Position numbers and translations under genes: made by a program. Under the pieces are notes generated by a model. That model worked only from the letters and a program-made list of their open reading frames with translations, made no database searches and was not told the DNA's origin. 64,000 nucleotides of DNA from JAIOSM01 sp023143455 (lineage in GTDB: Bacteria > Desulfobacterota > Desulfobacteria > Desulfobacterales > Desulfobacteraceae): assembly GCA_030632885.1 (NCBI GenBank), contig DAOVTW010000007.1:15143-79142 (forward strand), given 5' to 3'. Below, in pieces: positions 17,465-25,971 of this stretch (its first letter is position 1; every line of letters starts with the position of its first letter).

Positions 17465-17746
17465 ATGACTTCGGTTGATAAAAAATTTATTTGTAAATTA
17501 ATTGAAAGAGGTGTAGAAACAAAGCTTATTCCTGGTTTTGTACGTTCTCTTGCCAATGCTCTTTTAATTAATCCTACAATGACATATGCACAAGTCAATA
17601 AACGTTTAAAATATTTAGGCTGGGATGACATTGAAATTGATTACCATACATTTCAACTTGCACTCTATTCATTGGAAACAAAAGGATTATCAGCTTTAAA
17701 ATATAAGCCCGCCCCATTTTATGTGGATGGCTATACTATGATATAA
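17465..17746 (+). CDS. Conserved-looking small protein, unknown function
   Basis: 93 residues, not assigned to a named family. It is soluble, mixed helical, with a central LINPTMTYAQVNKRLKYLGW segment followed by Asp/Glu-rich DDIEIDYHTFQLAL, which resembles short conserved proteins of sulfate-reducing bacteria, though I cannot name a domain. It is flanked by a non-coding gap on the left and a strong terminator on the right, so it is transcribed alone. The clear terminator and normal codon use support it being real. No good Shine-Dalgarno is seen. Confidence 0.65.
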   Translation: MTSVDKKFICKLIERGVETKLIPGFVRSLANALLINPTMTYAQVNKRLKYLGWDDIEIDYHTFQLALYSLETKGLSALKYKPAPFYVDGYTMI

Positions 17747-17785
17747 TTTATATCGTTATTTTTTTCATCTTGTATTACTCTAAAA

Positions 17786-17830
17786 AAATAGTGTGTGGAG
17801 ATTGATAGCCTCTACACACTATTTTCTTTT
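17786..17830. terminator. Strong bidirectional terminator
   Basis: AAATAGTGTGTgGAG (17786-17800) pairs with CTCTACACACTATTT (17810-17824) as a 15-bp stem with one G-T wobble and a nine-base loop. It is followed by TCTTTT and preceded by an A-run, so it can stop the small gene on the plus strand and alanine dehydrogenase on the minus strand. Confidence 0.85.
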
Positions 17831-17854
17831 GAGAAAATACTTTTTCATTTAAAA

Positions 17855-18967
17855 TCAAAGAATATTAGAAACAGGAGTGTATTCAAATCCAAATGCATCA
17901 GCAACAGGTTTATAAGTTAATTTTTCACCATAATAATTAATACCTTTTTGGAGCTCAACATTTGTTTTACAGGCTTTTTTCCATCCTTTGTTAGCAAGTT
18001 CAACCGCATATGGCAAAGTTGCATTTGTTAATGCTATTGTGGATGTTAGAGGAACTGCACCTGGCATATTTGCTACACAATAGTGTACAATTCCATCCAC
18101 TTCATAAATAGGATCACCATGGGTTGTCGGTTTGGAAGTTTCAAAACAGCCACCCTGGTCAATTGCAACATCAACAATTACAGCACCTTTTTTCATTGTC
18201 GATAGCATGTTTTTTGAAATAAGCTTAGGGGCTTTTGCACCAGCTATAAGAACTGCACCGATAACAAGGTCAGCATCTTTTACCAATTTTTTTAAAAGAG
18301 TTGGAGAAGACATAAGTGGCTTACAATTTGCGGGCATGATTTCTGAAAGATAACGAAGGCGTATAAGATCCATATCAAGGATTGTAACATCTGCACCCAT
18401 TCCGCATGCAATAACAGCAGCATGGAAACCAACAACTCCGCCGCCAATAACAACTACTTTTGCCGAGGGTGTTCCAGGGACCCCACCAAGTAAAATTCCT
18501 CTTCCACCAAATGTCCTTTCAAGATATTTTGCGCCTTCTTGTGTTGCAAGTCTTCCGGCAACCTCGCTCATAGGAGCAAGAAGCGGCAAAAAGCCAGTAT
18601 CGGTTTCAACTGTTTCATAAGCTATGCCAATTGAACCAGTTTTCATAAGTGATTCAGTTAGATCTTTGTCAGCTGCAAGATGCAGGTATGTAAAAACTAT
18701 CTGATCTTTTTTGATCATATCATATTCAGAGGGTTGAGGTTCTTTAACATGCATGACCATATCAGATATTTTATAAACATCAGCGGCAGTATCAAGTATT
18801 TCAGCACCTACTGAAATATATATCTCATCACTAAACCCTGATCCTTGACCTGCATTTTTTTCAACATAAACCATATGACTATTTTGTTTCATGGTTTCAA
18901 CCCCAGAAGGGGTCATACAAACCCTATTCTCTTGTGGTTTAATCTCTTTTAATATTCCTATTTTCAT
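17855..18967 (-). CDS. ald: Alanine dehydrogenase
   Basis: 370 residues, the usual length. It converts L-alanine to pyruvate and ammonia with NAD. MKIGILKEIKPQENRV opens the protein; Lys75 (HVKEPQPSEY) and His96 (YLHLAAD) are the substrate and catalytic residues. The NAD-binding loop VVIGGGVVGFHAA lies near 171-183, and the DVAIDQGGCFETSKPT segment with the catalytic aspartate near 268. AGGAT is present upstream of the ATG. It probably shares a transcript with the REC-HD-GYP gene and purB upstream on the same strand. In anaerobes it feeds alanine into pyruvate. Confidence 0.96.
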   Translation of the reverse strand: MKIGILKEIKPQENRVCMTPSGVETMKQNSHMVYVEKNAGQGSGFSDEIYISVGAEILDTAADVYKISDMVMHVKEPQPSEYDMIKKDQIVFTYLHLAADKDLTESLMKTGSIGIAYETVETDTGFLPLLAPMSEVAGRLATQEGAKYLERTFGGRGILLGGVPGTPSAKVVVIGGGVVGFHAAVIACGMGADVTILDMDLIRLRYLSEIMPANCKPLMSSPTLLKKLVKDADLVIGAVLIAGAKAPKLISKNMLSTMKKGAVIVDVAIDQGGCFETSKPTTHGDPIYEVDGIVHYCVANMPGAVPLTSTIALTNATLPYAVELANKGWKKACKTNVELQKGINYYGEKLTYKPVADAFGFEYTPVSNIL

Positions 18968-19021
18968 AATAAAATCCTCTGTTTTTAGTTTATTTTAAAG
19001 CTTATTGTATTAATAACACAT

Positions 19022-20581
19022 TTAATCAGGTAACTTTCTATTAATCTCCTGGAGCTCATCAATTGATGAGAGTAAAATTTCAACAAGTTCAGGGTCAAAA
19101 TGCTTACCTGATTCCGATTTAAATAAATCTATAATTCTGTCTGTCTCCCATTTTTCTTTATAACACCGTTTATGGCTTAACGCGTCAAAAACATCTGCAA
19201 CAGCAGCAATCCTTCCGAAAATATGAATTTGTTTTCCAGACAAATTTTCAGGATACCCGGTTCCATCCCATTTTTCGTGATGCTGTATTGCGATAAGTGC
19301 AGCAGTTTCCATTATTTTCTTTTCTGATTTATTTAAAATGTCAAATCCTGTCTGTGAATGTGTTTGGACTAGTAGAAATTCGTTTTTAGTTAATGGTCCT
19401 GGTTTGTTCAAAATTACTTCTGGGACCCCAATTTTGCCAGCATCATGCATTGGTACAGCCATCCTCAATAATTCTCTGTCTTCTTCGTTAATTCCATATT
19501 TTTCAGCCAGTAAATAACAAATTTCAGCAACTCTAACAACGTGATTTGCAGTTTCTTTTGATCTTGTTTCAACAAGTTCACCCAAGGTCATAATAATTTC
19601 TTTTTGAGTGTTTACTATCTCTCGTGTCAAAACGACATTATCAACATGAGTTGCAATATTATTTATATATAACCTTATTAAATCTTTGTTAAAATCGAAT
19701 AATTTAGGATCTACACCGGAAAAATAAATAAGGCTTGTAAAGTCTTCATTTGTTTTTAAAACTCCGATATATTCATTTTCAAGAAATATTTCTCCGCCTT
19801 TTATATATATCTTTTTAATATGGTCAACAATATTCAGCCCAACTAAGCTTGTTAAATTCTTAAAGCAATTATTTATAACAGACGCATATTTTCCTGTACC
19901 TGCAATAATTTTTAAATCTTCAGATGAAGAAGCGACAGCATAAAAGCTTGATTTAATGGAAGAGTTAAAAATCGTAAAAATTTTATTAAGAGTGTCAAGG
20001 GCAGTTGAAGCAAAAATTGTTAGTTGATTATTACCAATTAATTTTTTATTGGATTTGACTATTAGTTCAAGACCCTCTTGATTTTTTTTTATATATTTAA
20101 GATTGTTATAAGCTCTAAGGCATGATGTAACAGTGGTGAATAGTCTCTGAACGGTGAATCTTGTTTTAGATTTATAATCACTAATATCATATTTAGTTAT
20201 GATTTCATGTTCAGGAGCTTTGCCGGGTTGTCCTGTTCTTAATACAATACGCACCATTTGGTTGCTAAGGTCATCTCTAATGTAATTAATAAAATTTAAC
20301 CCTGCATTATCTTGTTCCATAACAACATCAAGGAGAACAAGTGCTATGTCATCTTCATTTTTAAATACTTCTTTTGCTTGTATACTTGAAAATGCTTTAA
20401 GAAGTTTAACCTTTCTATTTTCAAAGGTATAATCATTTAAAGCAAGTTCAGTAATTTTATGAACATCTTCTTCATCATCAACAACTAAAATTTTCCAAGG
20501 GCTTTTGAAGAATTCTTTTTTTTCTAAGTGGGATGTTTCATCAGCGAAAACAATGTTTTCTGAATCAAGAAATTTTTCCAT
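19022..20581 (-). CDS. Response regulator with HD-GYP c-di-GMP phosphodiesterase output (DUF3369 type)
   Basis: 519 residues. A receiver domain (29-150) has the Asp35/Asp36 acidic pocket and phosphoacceptor Asp85 (VLLDVVME). The middle (about 180-320) matches the DUF3369 sensor module often found between REC and HD-GYP. The HD-GYP domain (about 335-505) is intact: His379-Asp380 (MHDAGKIGVP), His434/His435 (QHHEKW) and DGTGYP (439-444). HD-GYP proteins hydrolyse c-di-GMP. No sensor kinase is adjacent. The gene lies three bases after the stop of purB on the same strand, so the two are co-transcribed. Confidence 0.93.
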   Translation of the reverse strand: MEKFLDSENIVFADETSHLEKKEFFKSPWKILVVDDEEDVHKITELALNDYTFENRKVKLLKAFSSIQAKEVFKNEDDIALVLLDVVMEQDNAGLNFINYIRDDLSNQMVRIVLRTGQPGKAPEHEIITKYDISDYKSKTRFTVQRLFTTVTSCLRAYNNLKYIKKNQEGLELIVKSNKKLIGNNQLTIFASTALDTLNKIFTIFNSSIKSSFYAVASSSEDLKIIAGTGKYASVINNCFKNLTSLVGLNIVDHIKKIYIKGGEIFLENEYIGVLKTNEDFTSLIYFSGVDPKLFDFNKDLIRLYINNIATHVDNVVLTREIVNTQKEIIMTLGELVETRSKETANHVVRVAEICYLLAEKYGINEEDRELLRMAVPMHDAGKIGVPEVILNKPGPLTKNEFLLVQTHSQTGFDILNKSEKKIMETAALIAIQHHEKWDGTGYPENLSGKQIHIFGRIAAVADVFDALSHKRCYKEKWETDRIIDLFKSESGKHFDPELVEILLSSIDELQEINRKLPD

Positions 20582-20584
20582 TTT

Positions 20585-21961
20585 TTAATTAATTTTATTT
20601 TTGTTTGTAAAATAATAGTCAACTAATTTATCCGCAAGGCCAATATATTGGTGAACTATTAGATTTTTCATCCTTTCCTTGAAGTCTGTTGGTACTTTTT
20701 CTAAATTATCTACGAATTCAACAAGATCGTTCTTAGTAAGGCATTTCCCTCTTGTTAATTCTTTCAATTTTTCATAAGGATTTTCTTCTTTGAAAATTCT
20801 CATTGCAGTCTGGAAGGGTTCTGCTAAAAGCTCCTGGTTTGCATTAAGATCTTTATCTAAAATATCTTTATTAATCTCAATTTTTCCTAAACCTTTAAGT
20901 GAGTTTTTTATTCCTATCTGAAAATAGCCGAATACTACACCAAGATTTCTTAAAACAGTACTGTCAGTTAGGTCTCTTTGGAATCTTGATTTTTGAAGTT
21001 TGACTGCGAGATGTTCCATCAAAGAAATAGCAAGTCCCATATTTCCTTCACTATTTTCAAAATCAATTGGATTAACTTTGTGTGGCATGGTTGAAGAACC
21101 TACCTCACCTTTTTTTAGTTGTTGCTTAAAATACCCAAGGCTTATATATCCCCACATATCTCTGTTAAAATCTATCATAATTGCAGCAGATCTAATCATT
21201 GAATGCAAAACATAAGAAAGGGATGAATTCGGATTTATCTGAGTTGTAAAAATAAGAGGTTCGAGATTTAAATGTTTTGATAAGAAATTTTTAGAAGCAT
21301 TAATCCAGTCAATGTCAGGGAATACAAAAAAATGAGCATTGTAATTTCCAGTAGCGCCATTAAGTTTTGCCTGAATTTTTTTATTTTTTAATATTTCAAT
21401 TTCCTGGGAAATACGCCATGCATAATTTATAAATTCTTTGCCAACAGTAGTTGGGGAAGCGGGCTGTCCATGTGTTCTTGACATCATGGGAATTGATTTA
21501 TATTTTAAAGCTTTCTTTTCTATATTAAGTAAAAATTCATTTAATAAATCAATAACAAGTTTTTTACCCTTTTGGAGCATTAGAGCGTAGGAAATATTAT
21601 TAATATCATCTGAAGTGCAAGCAAAATGGACCCATTCTTTAATTCTGCTCAAATTAGAATTTTCAAGTTTTTCTTTAATAAAATATTCTACTGCTTTAAC
21701 ATCATGATTGGTTTTTTTTTCAATACTTTTTATTTTGTTAGCATCTGAAGGTTTAAAGCTTTTGTAAATCTGATCAATTATTTCTAATTCATTATTATTG
21801 ATTTCATCAAAATTATATTCAGTTAAGATAAATTTCAACCATTCTATCTCGATTTTAACTCTGTGCCTTATGAGTCCATATTCTGAAAAGATATCACATA
21901 AGTTGTTAGTAAGATTACTATAACGACCATCCAGAGTAGAAATTGCTTTAATGCTATCCAT
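20585..21961 (-). CDS. purB: Adenylosuccinate lyase
   Basis: 458 residues, E. coli-type PurB, which makes fumarate and AMP (or AICAR) in purine synthesis. Visible are LDGRYSN at 10-16, HFACTSDDINN (112-122), RTHGQPASPTT (162-172, general acid/base His164) and the flexible catalytic loop SSTMPHKVNP (289-298). AGGAAA precedes the ATG. It is divergent from the IHF-like gene and followed three bases later by the REC-HD-GYP regulator. The assignment is firm. Confidence 0.96.
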   Translation of the reverse strand: MDSIKAISTLDGRYSNLTNNLCDIFSEYGLIRHRVKIEIEWLKFILTEYNFDEINNNELEIIDQIYKSFKPSDANKIKSIEKKTNHDVKAVEYFIKEKLENSNLSRIKEWVHFACTSDDINNISYALMLQKGKKLVIDLLNEFLLNIEKKALKYKSIPMMSRTHGQPASPTTVGKEFINYAWRISQEIEILKNKKIQAKLNGATGNYNAHFFVFPDIDWINASKNFLSKHLNLEPLIFTTQINPNSSLSYVLHSMIRSAAIMIDFNRDMWGYISLGYFKQQLKKGEVGSSTMPHKVNPIDFENSEGNMGLAISLMEHLAVKLQKSRFQRDLTDSTVLRNLGVVFGYFQIGIKNSLKGLGKIEINKDILDKDLNANQELLAEPFQTAMRIFKEENPYEKLKELTRGKCLTKNDLVEFVDNLEKVPTDFKERMKNLIVHQYIGLADKLVDYYFTNKNKIN

Positions 21962-22075
21962 AATTTCCTCAAATCAATCAATAAATTCCTGCCAAAAGTA
22001 TATTCAACACTTATATCCACGGAATATTACTCTGAAATATCATTTTTTACAACCAATATATTCTTATCTAAATAC

Positions 22076-22105
22076 TTGACAAAACAACTATAATTGAAGT
22101 ATTTA
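22076..22105 (+). promoter_or_regulatory. Candidate sigma-70 promoter for the IHF/HU-like gene
   Basis: TTGACA (22076-22081) and TATTTA (22100-22105) are spaced by 18 bases, 56 bases before the ATG. A TATAAT at 22089 is too close to this -35 to be its partner. Confidence 0.5.
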
Positions 22106-22160
22106 ACATCTTAATTTCTATAATTAAAAAATATTAATTGTTGCAGGAGTATAATAAATT

Positions 22161-22448
22161 ATGACATTAACAAAAAATCAAATCACCGATACTATCCAAG
22201 ACAAACTGGATTTATCTAAAACTGATGCTTATGAAGTAATGGAAGAACTGCTTGAAATTATTAAAGATACCATTGAAGATGGTAATTGTTTAATGATTAG
22301 TGGGTTTGGTAAATTTAGTGTTAATGAAAAAAAAGCTCGAAAAGGTAGAAACCCTGCTACAAATAAAGAAATGATTCTCTCAGAAAGAAGAGTTGTGACT
22401 TTTAAATGCTCAGGACAACTTAGAAAAACAATAAATACTTTAAATTAA
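22161..22448 (+). CDS. IHF/HU family DNA-bending protein (IHF-alpha-like)
   Basis: 95 residues with the full HU/IHF fold: N-terminal dimerising helices, then ISGFGKFSVNEK, the DNA-gripping arm KARKGRNPATNKEM and the closing RRVVTFKCSGQL strand. The GRNPATNKE arm and ISGFGKF resemble IHF-alpha more than HU. It bends DNA for nucleoid shape, recombination and sigma-54 activation. GCAGGAG lies 12 bases upstream of the ATG. It is 13 bases before the M48 protease gene on the same strand. Confidence 0.9.
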   Translation: MTLTKNQITDTIQDKLDLSKTDAYEVMEELLEIIKDTIEDGNCLMISGFGKFSVNEKKARKGRNPATNKEMILSERRVVTFKCSGQLRKTINTLN

Positions 22449-22461
22449 TTAAATCCTGTAA

Positions 22462-23709
22462 ATGCATATTTCTTCTAATATGATCACATTTGTGATTTTA
22501 TTTGCACTTTTGGGTGATTTTTTCCTAAACATTTTTGCAAATCATTTGAATATAAGGGAAGCCTTGCCTCACGAATTTACAGACTATTGTGATCAAGAAC
22601 AATATAAAAAATCTCAGAAATACCTAAAAACTACAACTAAATTCGGACAAATTTCATCATGTTTTGACATCATCGTTATTTTGACATTTTGGTTTTTAGG
22701 TGGATTCCCCTTGCTTGATTCCTTTGTTAGATCCTTTGGATTTAATGCTATCATTACAGGGCTTTTCTATATTTTTATACTCGCAATATCCAAGTTTTTT
22801 TTATCCATTCCGTTTTCCATCTATTCAACCTTTTATATAGAAGAACAATTTGGGTTTAATAAAACAAAACCTTTACTTTTCTTTATTGATAGTCTTAAAA
22901 CCCTTTTTTTATCAATTCTTATAGGCGGAACACTTCTTAGTTTAATATTACTTTTTTTTGAATATTCAGGAGAAAGCGCCTGGTTTATCTGCTGGGTAAC
23001 TACGGCTTTTATTATATTAATTATTCAATATATTGTACCTACCTGGGTACTTCCTTTATTTAATAAATTTACACCTCTTAAAGAAGGAGAGCTACGCAAT
23101 GCAATTTTTGAATATGCTGAGTCTATAAATTTTTCTTTAGATAATATTTTTATAATGGATGGCTCCAAGCGAAGTTCAAAAGCAAATGCATTTTTTACAG
23201 GATTTGGAAAAAACAGAAGAATAGTACTTTTTGACACATTAATAAAAGAACATTCCATAAAAGAACTTGTTTCTGTTCTTGCCCATGAGATGGGACATTT
23301 CAAGAAAAAACACATTTTAAAGAATTTAATTATAGGAATTTTGCAAATAGGAATAATGTTTTTTCTTTTATCTTTCTTTGTTTCTTATAAAGGACTTTTC
23401 GATGTTTTTTCAATGAATTATATTTCAATTTATGCAGGTTTAATATTTTTTGGGATGTTATATTCGCCTATTGATTTTTTCTTATCTATTTTAATGAAAA
23501 TTTCATCAAGAAAAGATGAATATGAAGCTGACAAATTTGCCTTTAAAACATATACTGGTGCAGAATCGCTGATTGATGCACTTAAAAAACTTTCCATAAA
23601 TAACCTTTCCAATCTAACACCACATCCATTATATGTTTTTTTGAATTATTCACATCCACCTGTTCTAAAAAGGATAAAAGCATTACAGGATCTTAGGGAA
23701 AGTTTATAA
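22462..23709 (+). CDS. M48 family membrane zinc metalloprotease (CAAX prenyl protease 1/Ste24-like)
   Basis: 415 residues with several membrane helices. The zinc site is HEMGH (275-279) followed by EYEAD (353-357), which supplies the third ligand. TWVLPLFNKFTPL (194-206) and the SKRSSKANAFFTGFGK segment (235-250) are typical of Ste24/CAAX protease 1. Bacterial members have no prenylated substrates and are thought to act in membrane protein quality control. The end overlaps the convergent lipase-like gene by 17 bases. Confidence 0.93.
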   Translation: MHISSNMITFVILFALLGDFFLNIFANHLNIREALPHEFTDYCDQEQYKKSQKYLKTTTKFGQISSCFDIIVILTFWFLGGFPLLDSFVRSFGFNAIITGLFYIFILAISKFFLSIPFSIYSTFYIEEQFGFNKTKPLLFFIDSLKTLFLSILIGGTLLSLILLFFEYSGESAWFICWVTTAFIILIIQYIVPTWVLPLFNKFTPLKEGELRNAIFEYAESINFSLDNIFIMDGSKRSSKANAFFTGFGKNRRIVLFDTLIKEHSIKELVSVLAHEMGHFKKKHILKNLIIGILQIGIMFFLLSFFVSYKGLFDVFSMNYISIYAGLIFFGMLYSPIDFFLSILMKISSRKDEYEADKFAFKTYTGAESLIDALKKLSINNLSNLTPHPLYVFLNYSHPPVLKRIKALQDLRESL

Positions 23710-24601
23710 ATCTATCAAAATGATCCCAAAAAACATCTCTAATATTTTGTTTTTCAAATAATATTTCATGATAAGCTCCTTTTATTGATACATACATACA
23801 GTTTGGCAAATTTTTATGTATCTTTTTTTGACTTGATCTTTTTACAAGCTTATCTTTTTGGGCATTTATAATTAAAACAGGAGTCTCAATTGTTGACGCA
23901 TAATTTTTTTGTAAAAGTATATCAATCGAATTATAAGCAGCATTCAGCCAACCCCATGTCACTCCACCTAAAGCAAGATCAGGGTTTTTTTTTATTGCAT
24001 CTGCTTGAATATTAAATTTTAAAGAATCGTGACTAAAAATGTTTTTCTTAAGATTGGATCGTGTTGAGTCATACTTTTTACCACCAAATACAAAATATTC
24101 TGAAAATCCGGAAGCGCACGCTATTTTCGTAATAGTTTGACTAATTAATCGTGCGACTGAAGAGGTTTTGATATTAAACATCGGAGAAACAAAAACCGCT
24201 TTTTTAATAATGTTTGGGTAATCATGTAAAAATTTTAAACCAATATGTCCTCCCATTGAGTGTGACAGCATAAACACAGGCAGCTTTTTTGGTTTGATTA
24301 TTTTATCATAAAACAATTTTAAATCTATTAAATAATCATTAAAATTTTTTATGTATCCTTTTTGCCTGTTAGCAATTTCTCTATCTGAAAGTCCCTGACC
24401 ACGCCAATCTAAAGTTACAACATCAAATCCCATATTCGCAAGGTGGTTTACAATTTCTTTATATTTTTCAATAAATTCGGCTCTTCCGTGTAAAAGGAGA
24501 ACAAGGCCTTTTGATTCTTTTGTATTAATTTCAGTATAACCATACCTTAGTTTTAAAGAATCATAAGATATGAAATAATTATATTTTAAAGGATTTTGCA
24601 C
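23693..24601 (-). CDS. Alpha/beta hydrolase, monoacylglycerol lipase/lysophospholipase-like
   Basis: 302 residues of the serine hydrolase (S33/Hydrolase_4) group: oxyanion HGRAEF at 38-43, DWRGQGLSD at 65-73, nucleophile Ser115 in SHSMGGH, an acid in INAQKD and a histidine in GAYHEIL near the C-terminus. Such enzymes act on monoacylglycerols or lysophospholipids, but the substrate cannot be fixed. It is the last gene of the minus-strand run that begins with the glycogen genes and is 18 bases from the diguanylate cyclase gene. Confidence 0.85.
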   Translation of the reverse strand: MQNPLKYNYFISYDSLKLRYGYTEINTKESKGLVLLLHGRAEFIEKYKEIVNHLANMGFDVVTLDWRGQGLSDREIANRQKGYIKNFNDYLIDLKLFYDKIIKPKKLPVFMLSHSMGGHIGLKFLHDYPNIIKKAVFVSPMFNIKTSSVARLISQTITKIACASGFSEYFVFGGKKYDSTRSNLKKNIFSHDSLKFNIQADAIKKNPDLALGGVTWGWLNAAYNSIDILLQKNYASTIETPVLIINAQKDKLVKRSSQKKIHKNLPNCMYVSIKGAYHEILFEKQNIRDVFWDHFDRFINFP

Positions 24602-24619
24602 TTTTATGATTTCATAAGA

Positions 24620-25918
24620 TTAAAATGGTTTGTAAACAGCTTTGTTCCGTCCTGTTTTTTTTGCCTCATATAGTGCTTCATCAGCTCTTAGTAATAAATC
24701 TTCAAAAGAGATATCTTTATTCGGTATTGTGCTTGATGTTCCAACGCTTAATGTAACATACTTAGCAACCTTAGAACTTTTATGTTCAAGCTTTAGGTTT
24801 TCTATGCATTTATTTAAATTTTTAGCGACTTTTAAAGCTCCTTTAGCATCAGTTAATGGTAGCACTACTGAAAATTCTTCCCCACCATATCTGGCAGCAA
24901 GGTCAGCAGGTCGAAATACAGTATCTTTAATAGCTTTGGCTACTTTTATTAAGCAATCATCGCCTTCCTGGTGACCATATGTATCATTATAAAATTTAAA
25001 AAAATCAATATCACATATAATAACAGCAAGTTCATTTTTATCTCTATTATGTCTTGCCCATTCATTAGCGAGGAATTCATCGAATTTTCTTCTATTAGGT
25101 ATCTTTGTCAATCCATCCTGAACCGATAAAAGCATTAGTGTTTCATTAGCATCTTTAAGAGCATTTTCTGCACGGATCGTTTCACTAATATCAATGACAA
25201 ACCCATTAAAACCAGTTATTCTATAATCTTTATCACGTTCTATTCTCGCATAGAAAACAGTCCACAAAGGAGTTCCGTTTTTATTATTAAGCTCACACCT
25301 GAATCGGTTTACCTCATCAGCTTCTTTTAAAAAATTTTTAAATTCATCTGCTTTTTTTGAATCCGCAAAAATGCTGTAAAAATTTTTTTTCTTTTTATTG
25401 ATAAAAACGTCCGGAGAATCATAACCTAACATCCAGGCAAGCTCAGAATTTGCCAGAATAAACTTGCCTTCCATATCTGCTTTACAGATTCCAACAGGAG
25501 CAAATTCATAAATTTGTTGAAGTTGTTTTCTAAATTCCTTTAAGTCAGTATTTATTTGAATTTCTTTTGATATGTCTTTTACTAGTATGGATATACCTAA
25601 TTTTTCACCTTTTATATTGATAATAGGAGTAATAAAAAAATCATACCAGATTTTATTTCCATTTTCATCGAGTACAGTTTTAGTGACTTCTTCAGGCTTT
25701 ATACATCCAAGGAGTTCTGTCTTACTTATAAGAACAAGTGCATCAAGAGTCATAGAAGTAGCTTCTTGTTCAGAATACTTAAAAAGTTTGCTTGCGCCAT
25801 TGTTCCATGTTATTATATTTAAATCATTATCCGATTCAATGTATGCCATTTCAGCAAGACCAAATAAATTTCCAAGAGCATGTACTCGATCTAAAAGTTT
25901 CATATTAGGAAATTTCAA
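24620..25918 (-). CDS. PAS-PAS-GGDEF diguanylate cyclase
   Basis: 432 residues without a membrane segment. Two PAS domains (about 15-120 and 130-250) precede a GGDEF domain (about 262-430). The active site is GGEEF (345-349) and an inhibitory RxxD site, RPAD (336-339), lies five residues before it, so it should make c-di-GMP under product inhibition. The PAS cores (FAPVGICKADMEGKF) could sense a small ligand or redox state. It lies downstream of the REC-GGDEF-EAL-REC gene. Confidence 0.93.
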   Translation of the reverse strand: MKFPNMKLLDRVHALGNLFGLAEMAYIESDNDLNIITWNNGASKLFKYSEQEATSMTLDALVLISKTELLGCIKPEEVTKTVLDENGNKIWYDFFITPIINIKGEKLGISILVKDISKEIQINTDLKEFRKQLQQIYEFAPVGICKADMEGKFILANSELAWMLGYDSPDVFINKKKKNFYSIFADSKKADEFKNFLKEADEVNRFRCELNNKNGTPLWTVFYARIERDKDYRITGFNGFVIDISETIRAENALKDANETLMLLSVQDGLTKIPNRRKFDEFLANEWARHNRDKNELAVIICDIDFFKFYNDTYGHQEGDDCLIKVAKAIKDTVFRPADLAARYGGEEFSVVLPLTDAKGALKVAKNLNKCIENLKLEHKSSKVAKYVTLSVGTSSTIPNKDISFEDLLLRADEALYEAKKTGRNKAVYKPF

Positions 25919-25971
25919 TATAAATACGTTGTTGGGAAGTCATATAGAGAGTTTATCCAATTTATTTTTTT

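Noticed and set aside
22089..22094. TATAAT as -10 with the nearby TTGACA
   Set aside because: Only seven bases separate them; the TATTTA box at the proper spacing is preferred.
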